A DNA stretch of 19,094 nucleotides from Verrucomicrobiales bacterium (GTDB taxonomy: Bacteria > Verrucomicrobiota > Verrucomicrobiia > Limisphaerales > UBA1096). The DNA lies in contig WTHH01000283.1 of the NCBI GenBank assembly GCA_011523195.1, positions 1 through 19,094 on the forward strand. Direction: 5' to 3'. Below the pieces are notes generated by a model. It saw only the letters and a program-made list of their open reading frames with translations, was not told the origin of the DNA and ran no database searches. A program made the translations under genes and the position numbers. Position 1 is the stretch's first letter, and each line of letters starts with the position of its first letter. This document shows positions 12,376-19,094 of this stretch, one piece after another.

Positions 12376-15285
12376 GGCTTTCCCCGTCCGGGACCGCCTA
12401 TTGCGGGCGATCACTTCAGGCGGACCCTCGGCCACAAGTTGACCACCCTCATCGCCCGCGTCCGGCCCGAGGTCAATCACCCAGTCGGCCTGCCGGATTA
12501 GGTCGAGATTGTGCTCCACGACCACCACGGTGTGCCCTTCATCGACCAGGCGATGCAGCACCTTGGACAGCAGCCGCACATCATCAAAATGCAGGCCGGT
12601 GGTCGGTTCATCGAACAGGAACAGCGTTGGCCCGGTGACCGCGCGTTTGCCCTGCGCCTCAGCAAGGCTCCGCACCAGTTTGAGCCGCTGACTCTCACCG
12701 CCGGAGAGCGTATTCACCGGTTGACCAAGTCGCAGGTAGCCCAGCCCGACCTCACTAAGCAGTTGCAGCTTGGCCAAGGCCTTGGCCGCCGACCGGGACT
12801 CTGGGAAATCATTGAGAAACTCAATCACCTCATCCGCCGTCGTCTCAAGCAGATCGGCGATACTCCAGCCCCTGCCGGTCAACCGCGCCTCGAGTACGTG
12901 TTCGCGGTAACGCCGGCCGTTGCACTCGGGACACTTGATGAACACGTCGCTCAGGAACTGCATTTCGATTTTCTCAAAACCGGTTCCCCGGCAGTAACCA
13001 CACTGGCCCTGCGCGGAGTTAAAGCTGAACGCCCCGGCAGGCAGATTGCGTGCCTTGGCCTCCGGGCTGTCGGCGTACAGTTTTCGGATGTCGTCAAACG
13101 CCCCGATGTACACCGCAGGATTTGATCTCGGCGTGCGGCCAAGCGAGGACTGATCCACCAGCATCACCGCCTCGAGGGCGCGCCAACCAGTGAGGCTGCC
13201 CATGTGAGAGTCACCGCCGATATCACCGGCTTCATCATTCGAATCCACGCCGGCCACTCCGCCCATTTTTTCGTTCAATGCCGGGAGCAGGCCATCACGG
13301 ATCAATGTCGTTTTCCCCGAGCCACTGACACCTGTGACGCAGACAAACCGGCCAAGCGGAATCGCCACCTCGAATTCGTGCAGGTTGTTTCGAGTAAACT
13401 TGGCTAGGCGCAGTCGCGCTGCTTTCTTCGTCACCTTCCGCTGCGGCGGGGCATCCATTTTTTTGCGACCATGAAGATAATCCGCCGTGAGCGATCCCTT
13501 CGCCTTGACCAAGGCACTGCCGGGGCCATTGAACACAATTTCGCCGCCGTGCTCCCCCCTGCCCGGGCCAAGGTCGACCACGTGGTCGGCCCGACGAATG
13601 ACGCCGGTCTCGTGCTCGACGACGACCAGCGTGTTGCCGAGGTCCCGCAGTTTTTCGAGCAACAAAACCAAACGCTCCGTGTCGCGTGGGTGCAACCCGA
13701 CGCTCGGCTCATCCAGTACGTAAAGCATGTTGACGAGTTTTGATCCGAGGCAGGCCGTGAGGTTAACCCGCTGCGTCTCACCCCCGGAGAGAGTACGGGT
13801 TGGGCGATCCAGCGAGAGATAGCCCAAACCGATCTCGACCATCGCATTGAGCCGGTTTTGAACCTCGCTCAACACCGGCGAGAGGGCATCGCCTTGGCTT
13901 AGGTTCAATCGGCCTGCCAATTCGTTCACCACACCCGCAGCATCGCGAATGGGTAACTGGTAAAATTCGGAAAGCCTCAGCCAATCGCCAGAGCCGGTAT
14001 AGTCGATCCGAAACCGCAACGACTCCGGCTTGAAGCGGTGGCCACGGCAGGCCGGGCACTCGGTGTACGCACGATACCGCGAGAGCAACACTCGCACGTG
14101 CATCTTGTACGCCTTGCTCTCGAGCCAGCGGAAGTACCCGGCCACGCCGTACCATGCGTTTGGCCACGACCGACCCGGTTTGCCGTAATCCGGCTCACCG
14201 TAGATCACCCAATCCTGAATTTTTCGCGGCAATTTACGAAATGGCACATCGGTCGGGATGCCATCGCGCTTGGCTGCACGCATCATATCCCGTTGGCACT
14301 CAGCACCAGTCTTGGTTTGCCATGGCTTCACCACTCCATCCGCGATGGACAACGACAAGTCCGGCAATGCCAAGCGGTAGTCGATCGAGATAATTCGGCC
14401 GAAGCCACGACACTCCAAACAGGCACCAATTGGGTTGTTAAAACTGAACAACGACGGCGACGGATCGCGATACTCGATATCGCATGCGGCGCAGTGAAAT
14501 TGGCGACTGAACCGCTTTGGGGCGGCCCCGTCGGAGTGAACCGCCAAGTGGCCTTTACCGAATTGATAAGCCTGCTCGACCGCCTCAAGAAACCGGGCAC
14601 GGTTCCGCTTGGCCAAGCGCACGCGATCCTGCACCACCGACAGGGCGGTGAGGTTCCGCTTGGCCAAGCGCTTGGCCGCCTCATCTACCCGCAGCACTTC
14701 CGGTAGGTTACCGCGCCGGGGTTTCACCGCCGGGTCGAGAATTCGCTGGTAGCCCTGTTTGCCAATGAACTGCAACGATTCCTCAACGGAAATTTTCGTA
14801 GCCAACGGCACATCGAATGTGACAAGAAGTTCGTCAGCTTGGCTGGCGCTGACCGCCTCCCAAATGGCCAGTGGCTCGTCGCGGGTGACGAGCGATCCAC
14901 ACCGATCGCAGTGGCACCGGGCGAGGTTCGTCCACAGGTGTTTCATGTGGTCACATATCTCGGTCATCGTGCCGATGGTCGAACGGGTGGTGCGAACGGT
15001 GTTGCGTTGGCCAAGCGCGATGGCGGGCGGTATACCGTCGATGTGGTCGACCTGCGGCTTGTCCATCCGGTCGAAAAACTGCCGGACATACGGCGAAAAC
15101 GTCTCGACGTAGCGCCGCTGCCCCTCGGCAAAGAGCGTGTCAAGCGCAAGCGAACTTTTGCCGGAACCGCTCAGGCCGGTGAAGACGATCAACCGGCCCT
15201 TGGGCAGGTCGAGATCGAGATTCTTGAGGTTATTGTGGCGGACGCCACGCAGCCGAATCACGTCGCTGGTTGCCTTTCGCGGCAT
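12364..15285 (-). CDS. uvrA: UvrA-family excinuclease ABC subunit A (possible paralogue)
   Basis: An ABC ATPase that recognises DNA lesions for UvrB/UvrC excision. Walker A GLSGSGKS at residues 37-44 and GVSGSGKTTL later; ABC signatures LSGGETQRV and LSGGESQRLKL; Walker B LYVLDEPSVGLHPRD and LFLFDEPTTGLHFDD. Cys motifs include CHCDRC, CAAC and CLEC, CPAC, and the C-terminal zinc module CGYC...CPEC that contacts DNA. Length of 973 is close to the usual 940. The early region reads FSPYVRQFFDRMDKPQVDHIDGIPPAIALGQRNTVRTTRST where housekeeping UvrA has LSAYARQFLGxMxKPDVDxIEGLSPAIxIxQK, so this may be a second, divergent UvrA. Two RLAKRN peptides at about 206 and 223 come from the palindrome. It ends in a 12-base convergent overlap. 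Confidence 0.93.
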   Translation of the reverse strand: MPRKATSDVIRLRGVRHNNLKNLDLDLPKGRLIVFTGLSGSGKSSLALDTLFAEGQRRYVETFSPYVRQFFDRMDKPQVDHIDGIPPAIALGQRNTVRTTRSTIGTMTEICDHMKHLWTNLARCHCDRCGSLVTRDEPLAIWEAVSASQADELLVTFDVPLATKISVEESLQFIGKQGYQRILDPAVKPRRGNLPEVLRVDEAAKRLAKRNLTALSVVQDRVRLAKRNRARFLEAVEQAYQFGKGHLAVHSDGAAPKRFSRQFHCAACDIEYRDPSPSLFSFNNPIGACLECRGFGRIISIDYRLALPDLSLSIADGVVKPWQTKTGAECQRDMMRAAKRDGIPTDVPFRKLPRKIQDWVIYGEPDYGKPGRSWPNAWYGVAGYFRWLESKAYKMHVRVLLSRYRAYTECPACRGHRFKPESLRFRIDYTGSGDWLRLSEFYQLPIRDAAGVVNELAGRLNLSQGDALSPVLSEVQNRLNAMVEIGLGYLSLDRPTRTLSGGETQRVNLTACLGSKLVNMLYVLDEPSVGLHPRDTERLVLLLEKLRDLGNTLVVVEHETGVIRRADHVVDLGPGRGEHGGEIVFNGPGSALVKAKGSLTADYLHGRKKMDAPPQRKVTKKAARLRLAKFTRNNLHEFEVAIPLGRFVCVTGVSGSGKTTLIRDGLLPALNEKMGGVAGVDSNDEAGDIGGDSHMGSLTGWRALEAVMLVDQSSLGRTPRSNPAVYIGAFDDIRKLYADSPEAKARNLPAGAFSFNSAQGQCGYCRGTGFEKIEMQFLSDVFIKCPECNGRRYREHVLEARLTGRGWSIADLLETTADEVIEFLNDFPESRSAAKALAKLQLLSEVGLGYLRLGQPVNTLSGGESQRLKLVRSLAEAQGKRAVTGPTLFLFDEPTTGLHFDDVRLLSKVLHRLVDEGHTVVVVEHNLDLIRQADWVIDLGPDAGDEGGQLVAEGPPEVIARNRRSRTGKALRA
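12768..12779. repeat. TTGGCCAA palindrome near the 3' end of uvrA
   Basis: GCTTGGCCAAGG, directly followed by a half copy CCTTGGCCGCC; encodes KALAKLQ on the minus strand. Confidence 0.8.
14601..14670. repeat. Direct repeat of 19 bases carrying the palindrome in uvrA
   Basis: The 19-mer GGTTCCGCTTGGCCAAGCG occurs at 14601-14619 and again at 14652-14670, exactly 51 bases (17 codons) apart, in the same frame, so both encode RLAKRN. Each carries the full 14-base palindrome (14606-14619 and 14657-14670), and the second is followed by a half copy CTTGGCCGCC. It looks like local duplication or two insertions in the same frame. Confidence 0.85.
15007..15017. repeat. TTGGCCAA palindrome near the 5' end of uvrA
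   Basis: TTGGCCAAGCG; on the minus strand it encodes ALGQR in PPAIALGQRNT, the segment where this protein differs from housekeeping UvrA. Confidence 0.8.
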
Positions 15286-15302
15286 GCCGTCGGCGTCGGC
15301 GC

Positions 15303-15827
15303 TCAGCCCCTGGCCATGCAGTCCTTGAGGTAGTCGATGATGGCCCGGTCGTCGCCCCCCGCATCGAGTGTCACCTGCAAAAACTCGACGAGACTCGAGT
15401 TTCGCTCGCGCAAAAACGGCCGATCCCCACCGCAGCCGTACATGAGGTCAGGGTGCAGTTCGCCGGCAAGCTTGGCCCGTGCCTTGACGATCAATCGAGG
15501 CAGCCAGGCGATGCCGTCGACTTCGTCCTTTTTCGCCGGGATGGTCGCCGGATCGATAACCGAGTCCGCCGGTTGGCTGCCGAGAGCGTTGACGAAATGA
15601 TCCCGCCGCAGCGCGGTCACCCCTTCGACTTGATCGTACTCGACATCCCCCCAGTTGATGCTGTCTTCGACAAAGTCAAACAGCTCCTGCGAAGTGCAGC
15701 CAAGCGAGGCGAGAAAATCCGCTTCGTCGGCCTCGAAAATCGTCTCCGGTGTCGTGCGCCCGTCGCGGTAGCGCTGTTGGGCGGCTTGATAGAGTTCGCG
15801 AAATCTCGCTTTCCAGTCGTCAGACAT
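15303..15827 (-). CDS. DUF5069-like protein of unknown function
   Basis: 174 residues from ATG 15827 (MSDDWKARFRELYQAAQQRYRDG); a longer frame to 15899 is an artefact that overlaps the neighbouring gene. The C-terminal half, WLPRLIVKARAKLAGELHPDLMYGCGGDRPFLRERNSSLVEFLQV, has the look of DUF5069 (LPRhhDKxRxxLAGxL...DxxFLxFhGh), a family common in Verrucomicrobia with no known role. The N-terminal half is a helical region with TTPETIFEADEADFLASLGCTSQELFDFVEDSINWGDV. The gene lies 17 bases upstream of uvrA and 8 bases after the TIM-barrel gene, so the three are probably one operon. Family assignment is from memory of the motif. Confidence 0.7.
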   Translation of the reverse strand: MSDDWKARFRELYQAAQQRYRDGRTTPETIFEADEADFLASLGCTSQELFDFVEDSINWGDVEYDQVEGVTALRRDHFVNALGSQPADSVIDPATIPAKKDEVDGIAWLPRLIVKARAKLAGELHPDLMYGCGGDRPFLRERNSSLVEFLQVTLDAGGDDRAIIDYLKDCMARG

Positions 15828-15835
15828 GCTGCGGT

Positions 15836-16660
15836 TCAATTTCGCAAATCGATGGCAGACATCAAGCGATCTGTGGCCGAGTAAGCCTCGGTCACCCACT
15901 CGACGATCTGGGACGGATCCGGTGCGTACTCCAACTCAAGGCTGATCGCCCCGTCGAATTCAAGGTCCTTGATCGCTTGCATGTAGCCCTCGAACGGCAC
16001 CACGCCACGACCCGGCGGCAGGTCGCCGTGCACCTTGCCGTCGCAGTCAGAAATGTGCACATGCCCGGAACGTCCCCGCAACGATGCGAGGCTCTCCGGC
16101 GGGCTGTCGCTCAACACCATGTGGCTGATGTCGATGTTGGCCTTGACCGCGGGGTTGTCGACGTCAGTCAGGAACCGGTCCATCTCTCCGATGGTGTTGA
16201 CGAGTGACATGTGGAACGGCTCCAACTCGATCACGATTTCAAGGTCGCGCTCGCCGGCATAGTCGCCGAGCACCCTGCAGTTCTCGACGGCAAACTTCCA
16301 CTGTTCCTCCGGCGGAATAACCTCCTTCTGCCAAATGTATTCGCCGATCACGAGCAGGTAGTTTTTTGCGCCAAACGTCACGCCCATGTCGAGGTAACGC
16401 TTGCATCGCTCGACGTGAAACCGCTGCACGGAGGGATTAAAATCCACAAGGCCAACACTCACCCCGACCACGCTGATGATCGGCAGCTCAAGTTCGTCGC
16501 AGGTCTGCTTGATGGTCGCAATGCGCTCGTCGGCACCCGGCTCCATCGGATCCTCAAAAATATCAACGCAGTCGAAGCCTAGCTCCTTGGTTTTCTTGAG
16601 ACCGTCCACGAGGCCAACCCCGTGTTGCTCCCAAGCCGAATTAATCATTCCCAGTTTCAT
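15836..16660 (-). CDS. Sugar phosphate isomerase/epimerase-type TIM barrel
   Basis: A xylose-isomerase-like TIM barrel of 274 residues. Candidate metal ligands are E147 (IELEPFH), D177 (NIDISH), H202 (HVHISDCDG) and E242 (SLELEY), matching the E-D-H-E set of D-psicose/tagatose epimerases and relatives; the loop HGDLPPGRGVVPFEGYM is also typical. Substrate cannot be read from sequence: sugar epimerase, inosose dehydratase and 3-dehydroshikimate dehydratase share this fold. The start at ATG 16660 gives MKLGMINSAW; the longer frame to 16681 adds MGNHFGK, which is unlikely. The next gene upstream is AroE-like, 60 bases away, and the DUF5069-like gene starts 8 bases after the stop. Confidence 0.88.
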   Translation of the reverse strand: MKLGMINSAWEQHGVGLVDGLKKTKELGFDCVDIFEDPMEPGADERIATIKQTCDELELPIISVVGVSVGLVDFNPSVQRFHVERCKRYLDMGVTFGAKNYLLVIGEYIWQKEVIPPEEQWKFAVENCRVLGDYAGERDLEIVIELEPFHMSLVNTIGEMDRFLTDVDNPAVKANIDISHMVLSDSPPESLASLRGRSGHVHISDCDGKVHGDLPPGRGVVPFEGYMQAIKDLEFDGAISLELEYAPDPSQIVEWVTEAYSATDRLMSAIDLRN

Positions 16661-16720
16661 TTTTCCAAAGTGGTTGCCCAACGTTACGGAGCCGCCTGAC
16701 CCGGTGAAAGGCGAAAATTC

Positions 16721-17578
16721 TCAGGCGCCGAACAACTCCTCAAGCCGGGCGCGCATCACGCCGCCATCCACCGTCACGCCGGTCCAGTACTCGATGCCGG
16801 TGATGCCCTGATTCACCAACATGCCGAGGCCGTCGAGCACCTTGCAGCCGCGCACCTCGGCGTCCTTGATCAGGTTTGTCCGGGGCGGGTTCGGGATCAC
16901 GTCCGCCACCACCATATCGGCGGTCAGCGATTCGAGATTGAGCGCCAGCCGGGCATCGACGTCCGGGTACAGCCCGATCGATGTCGCGTTGATCACCACG
17001 TCCACGCCGTTGCCCACCGAGTAGTCACCATCCCATTTTTCAAAAACCGCCTCCGCAGAGGTCTTGTCGTTGAGCAACGCCACCAACTCGTTCCCCCGTT
17101 CCTCGGACCGATTCACGATCCTGATGTGCGTCGCCCCGGCCAAAGCCACCTCGACCCCGATCGCACGGGCCGCGCCCCCGGCGCCAAACATTACGATCCG
17201 TTTCCCTGCGGGATCAACGATCTCCTCTAGCGATTTCAGGAAACCCTTGCCATCCGTATTCTCGCCGATGAGTTGATCACCCCGGCGCACGACACAATTC
17301 ACCGCGCCGATCACCGAGGCGGAATTGCCCAGGCCATCGATGTGTTGGATCACCTCCACCTTGTTCGGCAGCGAGCAATTAAAGCCGGCCCAGTTCATCG
17401 CCCGCGCGCCAGCCACCGCCGCGCCCAGATTCTCCGGGCCAACCTCGGTATTGATATAGCGCCAATGCAGGCCGTGGTGCCGATAGGCGGCCTCGACCAT
17501 TTCCACCGTGGGATTCTCAGCAGCCGGCTTCGCAAACGAGCCGGTCAAACTCGGTAAAAAATTCAATTCATCAGACAT
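16721..17578 (-). CDS. aroE: Shikimate dehydrogenase-like protein (AroE family)
   Basis: An NAD(P)-dependent dehydrogenase of 285 residues. The family core is clear: GFNCSLPNK with catalytic K73, IGAVNCV (residues 90-96), GENTDGKGF with D109, a Rossmann loop GAGGAARAIG at 132-141, NRSEER after strand 2, and INATSIGLYPD. The substrate-binding N-terminus differs from true AroE: the motif GxPIxHSxSPxxHN reads GSFAKPAAENPTVEM, and GxNVTxPxK reads GFNCSLPNK, so the serines that hold shikimate's carboxylate are changed. It may be an AroE-like or quinate-type enzyme and not the housekeeping AroE. No Shine-Dalgarno precedes ATG 17578. It sits upstream of the TIM-barrel gene, which could act on a related ring compound. 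Confidence 0.85.
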   Translation of the reverse strand: MSDELNFLPSLTGSFAKPAAENPTVEMVEAAYRHHGLHWRYINTEVGPENLGAAVAGARAMNWAGFNCSLPNKVEVIQHIDGLGNSASVIGAVNCVVRRGDQLIGENTDGKGFLKSLEEIVDPAGKRIVMFGAGGAARAIGVEVALAGATHIRIVNRSEERGNELVALLNDKTSAEAVFEKWDGDYSVGNGVDVVINATSIGLYPDVDARLALNLESLTADMVVADVIPNPPRTNLIKDAEVRGCKVLDGLGMLVNQGITGIEYWTGVTVDGGVMRARLEELFGA

Positions 17579-17606
17579 GGTAAAAACCGGCCGCGATGTT
17601 CGGGGC

Positions 17607-17641
17607 CGCTTGGCCCAGCGTCAAGCCCGCTTGGCCAAGCG
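17607..17641. repeat. Palindrome pair between sulfatase and aroE
   Basis: A one-mismatch copy CGCTTGGCCCAGCG (17607-17620) and a perfect CGCTTGGCCAAGCG (17628-17641) are separated by seven bases, in the gap between the sulfatase stop and the aroE-like start. With 5254-5277 this is the second intergenic cluster. Confidence 0.85.
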
Positions 17642-17649
17642 TAAATCCA

Positions 17650-19094
17650 TCATTCGCTCGTTCCGTAGAATTGGCCGGTGAAATCGGCGGCCTCCGATCG
17701 ATCGGGGTGGCGCTTGGGAAATGTCGGGCCACGATCCGGGGCCAGGCGCAGGCTTGTCCCTCCACTCTCGGCCAACAACTCGAATAACCGCTTGTTGAGC
17801 TTGGTCACGGTGTCCTTATGCTCTGGTTCGAAGATCAGGTTGGTCGTCTCATGCGGGTCGTTTTGAAGATCGTACAGTTCGTTCGTATCCCACAGACCAT
17901 GGTAGCGAATGTACTTGAAGCGTTCACCGCGAACCGCGTGCGTGGTTGGCGTGTGTGGATAGTTGCGCTCCCAAAAATACTCGTACAGCACATAGTCACG
18001 CCACGGAATGTCGTTCCCCTTGGCCAACTGCCAGAAGCTGCGGCCATCCATTTGCCCCGGGGTGGACAGGCCAGCCGCTTCTAGCAACGTCGGCCCCACG
18101 TCGATGTTGGCCACGACTTTTTTGACCACCGATCCGCCTCGAATCACCTCAGGACAATACATCAAAAACGGCACCCGCATTGACGCCTCGTATGCGGTCC
18201 GCTTGTCGATCAATCCCTGTTCGCCAAACTGAAACCCGTTGTCGCCCATGTAGACAACGAGCGTTGATTTGAGCAGGTCGCGATCCGCAAGCAGGTCAAA
18301 AACACGGCCGAGATTTTCGTCCACCGCGAGCAGTGTTTCACAGTAACGGATGTAGTAGGCGTTGAGGTCGAAGTCCGGCAGGTTGTAGGCAAAGTCCACA
18401 CCGTGCCGACTGTTCCGCTGATCCCGGAGCCAGCGCGGTTTGTTGCGAAAGTTTTTGCCGGACTTGGCGAAGGTCTTCGGCAGCGGCAGTTTCCTGTCCT
18501 TGTAACGCCCCTTGTGCCGATCCGCCGGCACAAAGTCCGCATGCACCGCCTTATGCGAAAGCGTCAGGAAAAACGGGCGATCCCCCTCGCGAGTTCGCAG
18601 CCAATCAAGCGCGTAGTCGGTTAACTCGTCCGTAATATAACCCTTCTGTTGAACCCGTTTGCCATTAACATTGAAACCGTCGTAACTATTTTGTGGCACC
18701 TTGCGACTCGTCCCCCGACCGTCCGCCCAATACGTACCCTGCCCCTTGAAACTAACCCAATGGTTGTAGCCCGGCTGCGCGTGGTCGATGTTGCCGCCCA
18801 TGTGCCACTTGCCGACGAACGCCGTATCATAACCCACCTGCTGCATGTATTCCGGGAAGAAAATCAATCCCTTCGGCAGTGGGTTGTAATTATCGACCAC
18901 GTTGTGATTGTGCGCGTACTGCCCCGTGACAATGCTCGCCCGGCTGGGCGAACAAAGGGAGGTGGTCACAAAAGCGTTCGGAAACCAGGCGCCCCCCTTC
19001 GCCATGTGATCCAGATTTGGGGTTTCCAAAAACGGATGACCGGCGAACCCCATCGCGTCATAACGATGGTCGTCCGCTAGGATGAAAATGATAT
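17650..19094 (-). CDS. Sulfatase (5' partial)
   Basis: A formylglycine-dependent sulfatase. The frame is open to the right edge (reads IIFILADDHRYDAMGFAG), so the signal peptide and start lie outside the window; the internal ATG at 19053 is not the real start. The catalytic motif LCSPSRAS has its Cys at 18952-18954, to be converted to formylglycine by an FGE. The double Asp ADD near the N-terminus and GDNGFQFGEQG are metal ligands, and HKAVHADF carries an active-site histidine. The visible 480 residues are close to full length. The C-terminus (GERFKYIRYHG...ELYDLQNDPHETTNL) is typical of the choline/arylsulfatase-type S1 family. Such enzymes are numerous in marine Verrucomicrobia and Planctomycetes and strip sulfate from algal polysaccharides; the substrate here is unknown. 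Confidence 0.93.
   Translation of the reverse strand, partial: IIFILADDHRYDAMGFAGHPFLETPNLDHMAKGGAWFPNAFVTTSLCSPSRASIVTGQYAHNHNVVDNYNPLPKGLIFFPEYMQQVGYDTAFVGKWHMGGNIDHAQPGYNHWVSFKGQGTYWADGRGTSRKVPQNSYDGFNVNGKRVQQKGYITDELTDYALDWLRTREGDRPFFLTLSHKAVHADFVPADRHKGRYKDRKLPLPKTFAKSGKNFRNKPRWLRDQRNSRHGVDFAYNLPDFDLNAYYIRYCETLLAVDENLGRVFDLLADRDLLKSTLVVYMGDNGFQFGEQGLIDKRTAYEASMRVPFLMYCPEVIRGGSVVKKVVANIDVGPTLLEAAGLSTPGQMDGRSFWQLAKGNDIPWRDYVLYEYFWERNYPHTPTTHAVRGERFKYIRYHGLWDTNELYDLQNDPHETTNLIFEPEHKDTVTKLNKRLFELLAESGGTSLRLAPDRGPTFPKRHPDRSEAADFTGQFYGTSE
18020..18027. repeat. TTGGCCAA core in sulfatase
   Basis: Core palindrome only, without GC extension; encodes QLAKG on the minus strand. Could be chance. 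Confidence 0.5.

Noticed and set aside
12511..13125. A 204-codon open frame on + opposite uvrA
   Set aside because: Shadow of the UvrA C-terminal ATPase region, with no independent start signal.
14038..14706. A 222-codon open frame on + opposite uvrA
   Set aside because: The UvrA motifs on the minus strand are decisive; this frame has no recognisable domain.
15270..15884. A 204-codon open frame on + opposite the DUF5069-like gene
   Set aside because: The minus-strand gene has a plausible start, operon spacing and family motif; the plus frame does not.
17571..17765. A 64-codon minus-strand frame with repeated LGQA
   Set aside because: It straddles the sulfatase end and the palindrome pair; the repeated peptide is only the DNA element translated.

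Overview
The window looks like a chromosomal piece of a Verrucomicrobiota bacterium, probably from the Pedosphaera/Limisphaerales side and possibly aquatic. This is inferred from the gene mix: an F1 operon with an unusually short delta subunit, tandem prepilin-type proteins with an H-X9-DG motif, a formylglycine-type sulfatase, secreted esterases and a DUF5069-like protein. There is no rRNA or other marker gene to fix the taxonomy. No stretch over 300 bases lacks a gene, and I see no tRNA, rRNA, CRISPR array or insertion sequence.

Layout. Positions 1-5247 (+) hold the end of an F-type ATP synthase operon in the standard order atpF-H-A-G-D-C; the a and c subunit genes would lie to the left. 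It ends in a Rho-independent terminator at 5292-5316 and faces a convergent minus-strand pair: a divergent PurD-like ATP-grasp ligase and alanine racemase (5379-7818), whose reading frames overlap by 8 bases. From 8026 to 12375 (+) lie a secreted SGNH-type hydrolase, two paralogous H-X9-DG prepilin-type proteins, a secreted alpha/beta hydrolase of lower GC and a small unknown protein. From 12364 to the right edge everything is on the minus strand: a UvrA-family protein, a DUF5069-like protein, a sugar-isomerase-type TIM barrel, an AroE-like dehydrogenase with an altered substrate motif, and a sulfatase whose 5' end is cut by the window edge.

How the genes fit together. The left third is core energy metabolism. 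The alr pair supplies D-alanine for the wall. The middle and right are accessory functions: secreted esterases and a sulfatase suited to decorated polysaccharides, surface pseudopilins, and a possible small-molecule cassette (TIM barrel plus AroE-like).

The most striking feature crosses all of these. A perfect palindrome with core TTGGCCAA, often extended to CGCTTGGCCAAGCG, occurs 16 times by hand count in 19 kb, where base composition alone would give well under one. It lies mostly inside genes, on both sides of every operon boundary, and adds LAKR or LGQA peptides to unrelated proteins. It behaves like the HIP1 palindrome of cyanobacteria or a DNA uptake sequence. The second main oddity is atpC, which has no ATG, GTG or TTG start where the protein must begin and is in frame with the atpD stop codon.
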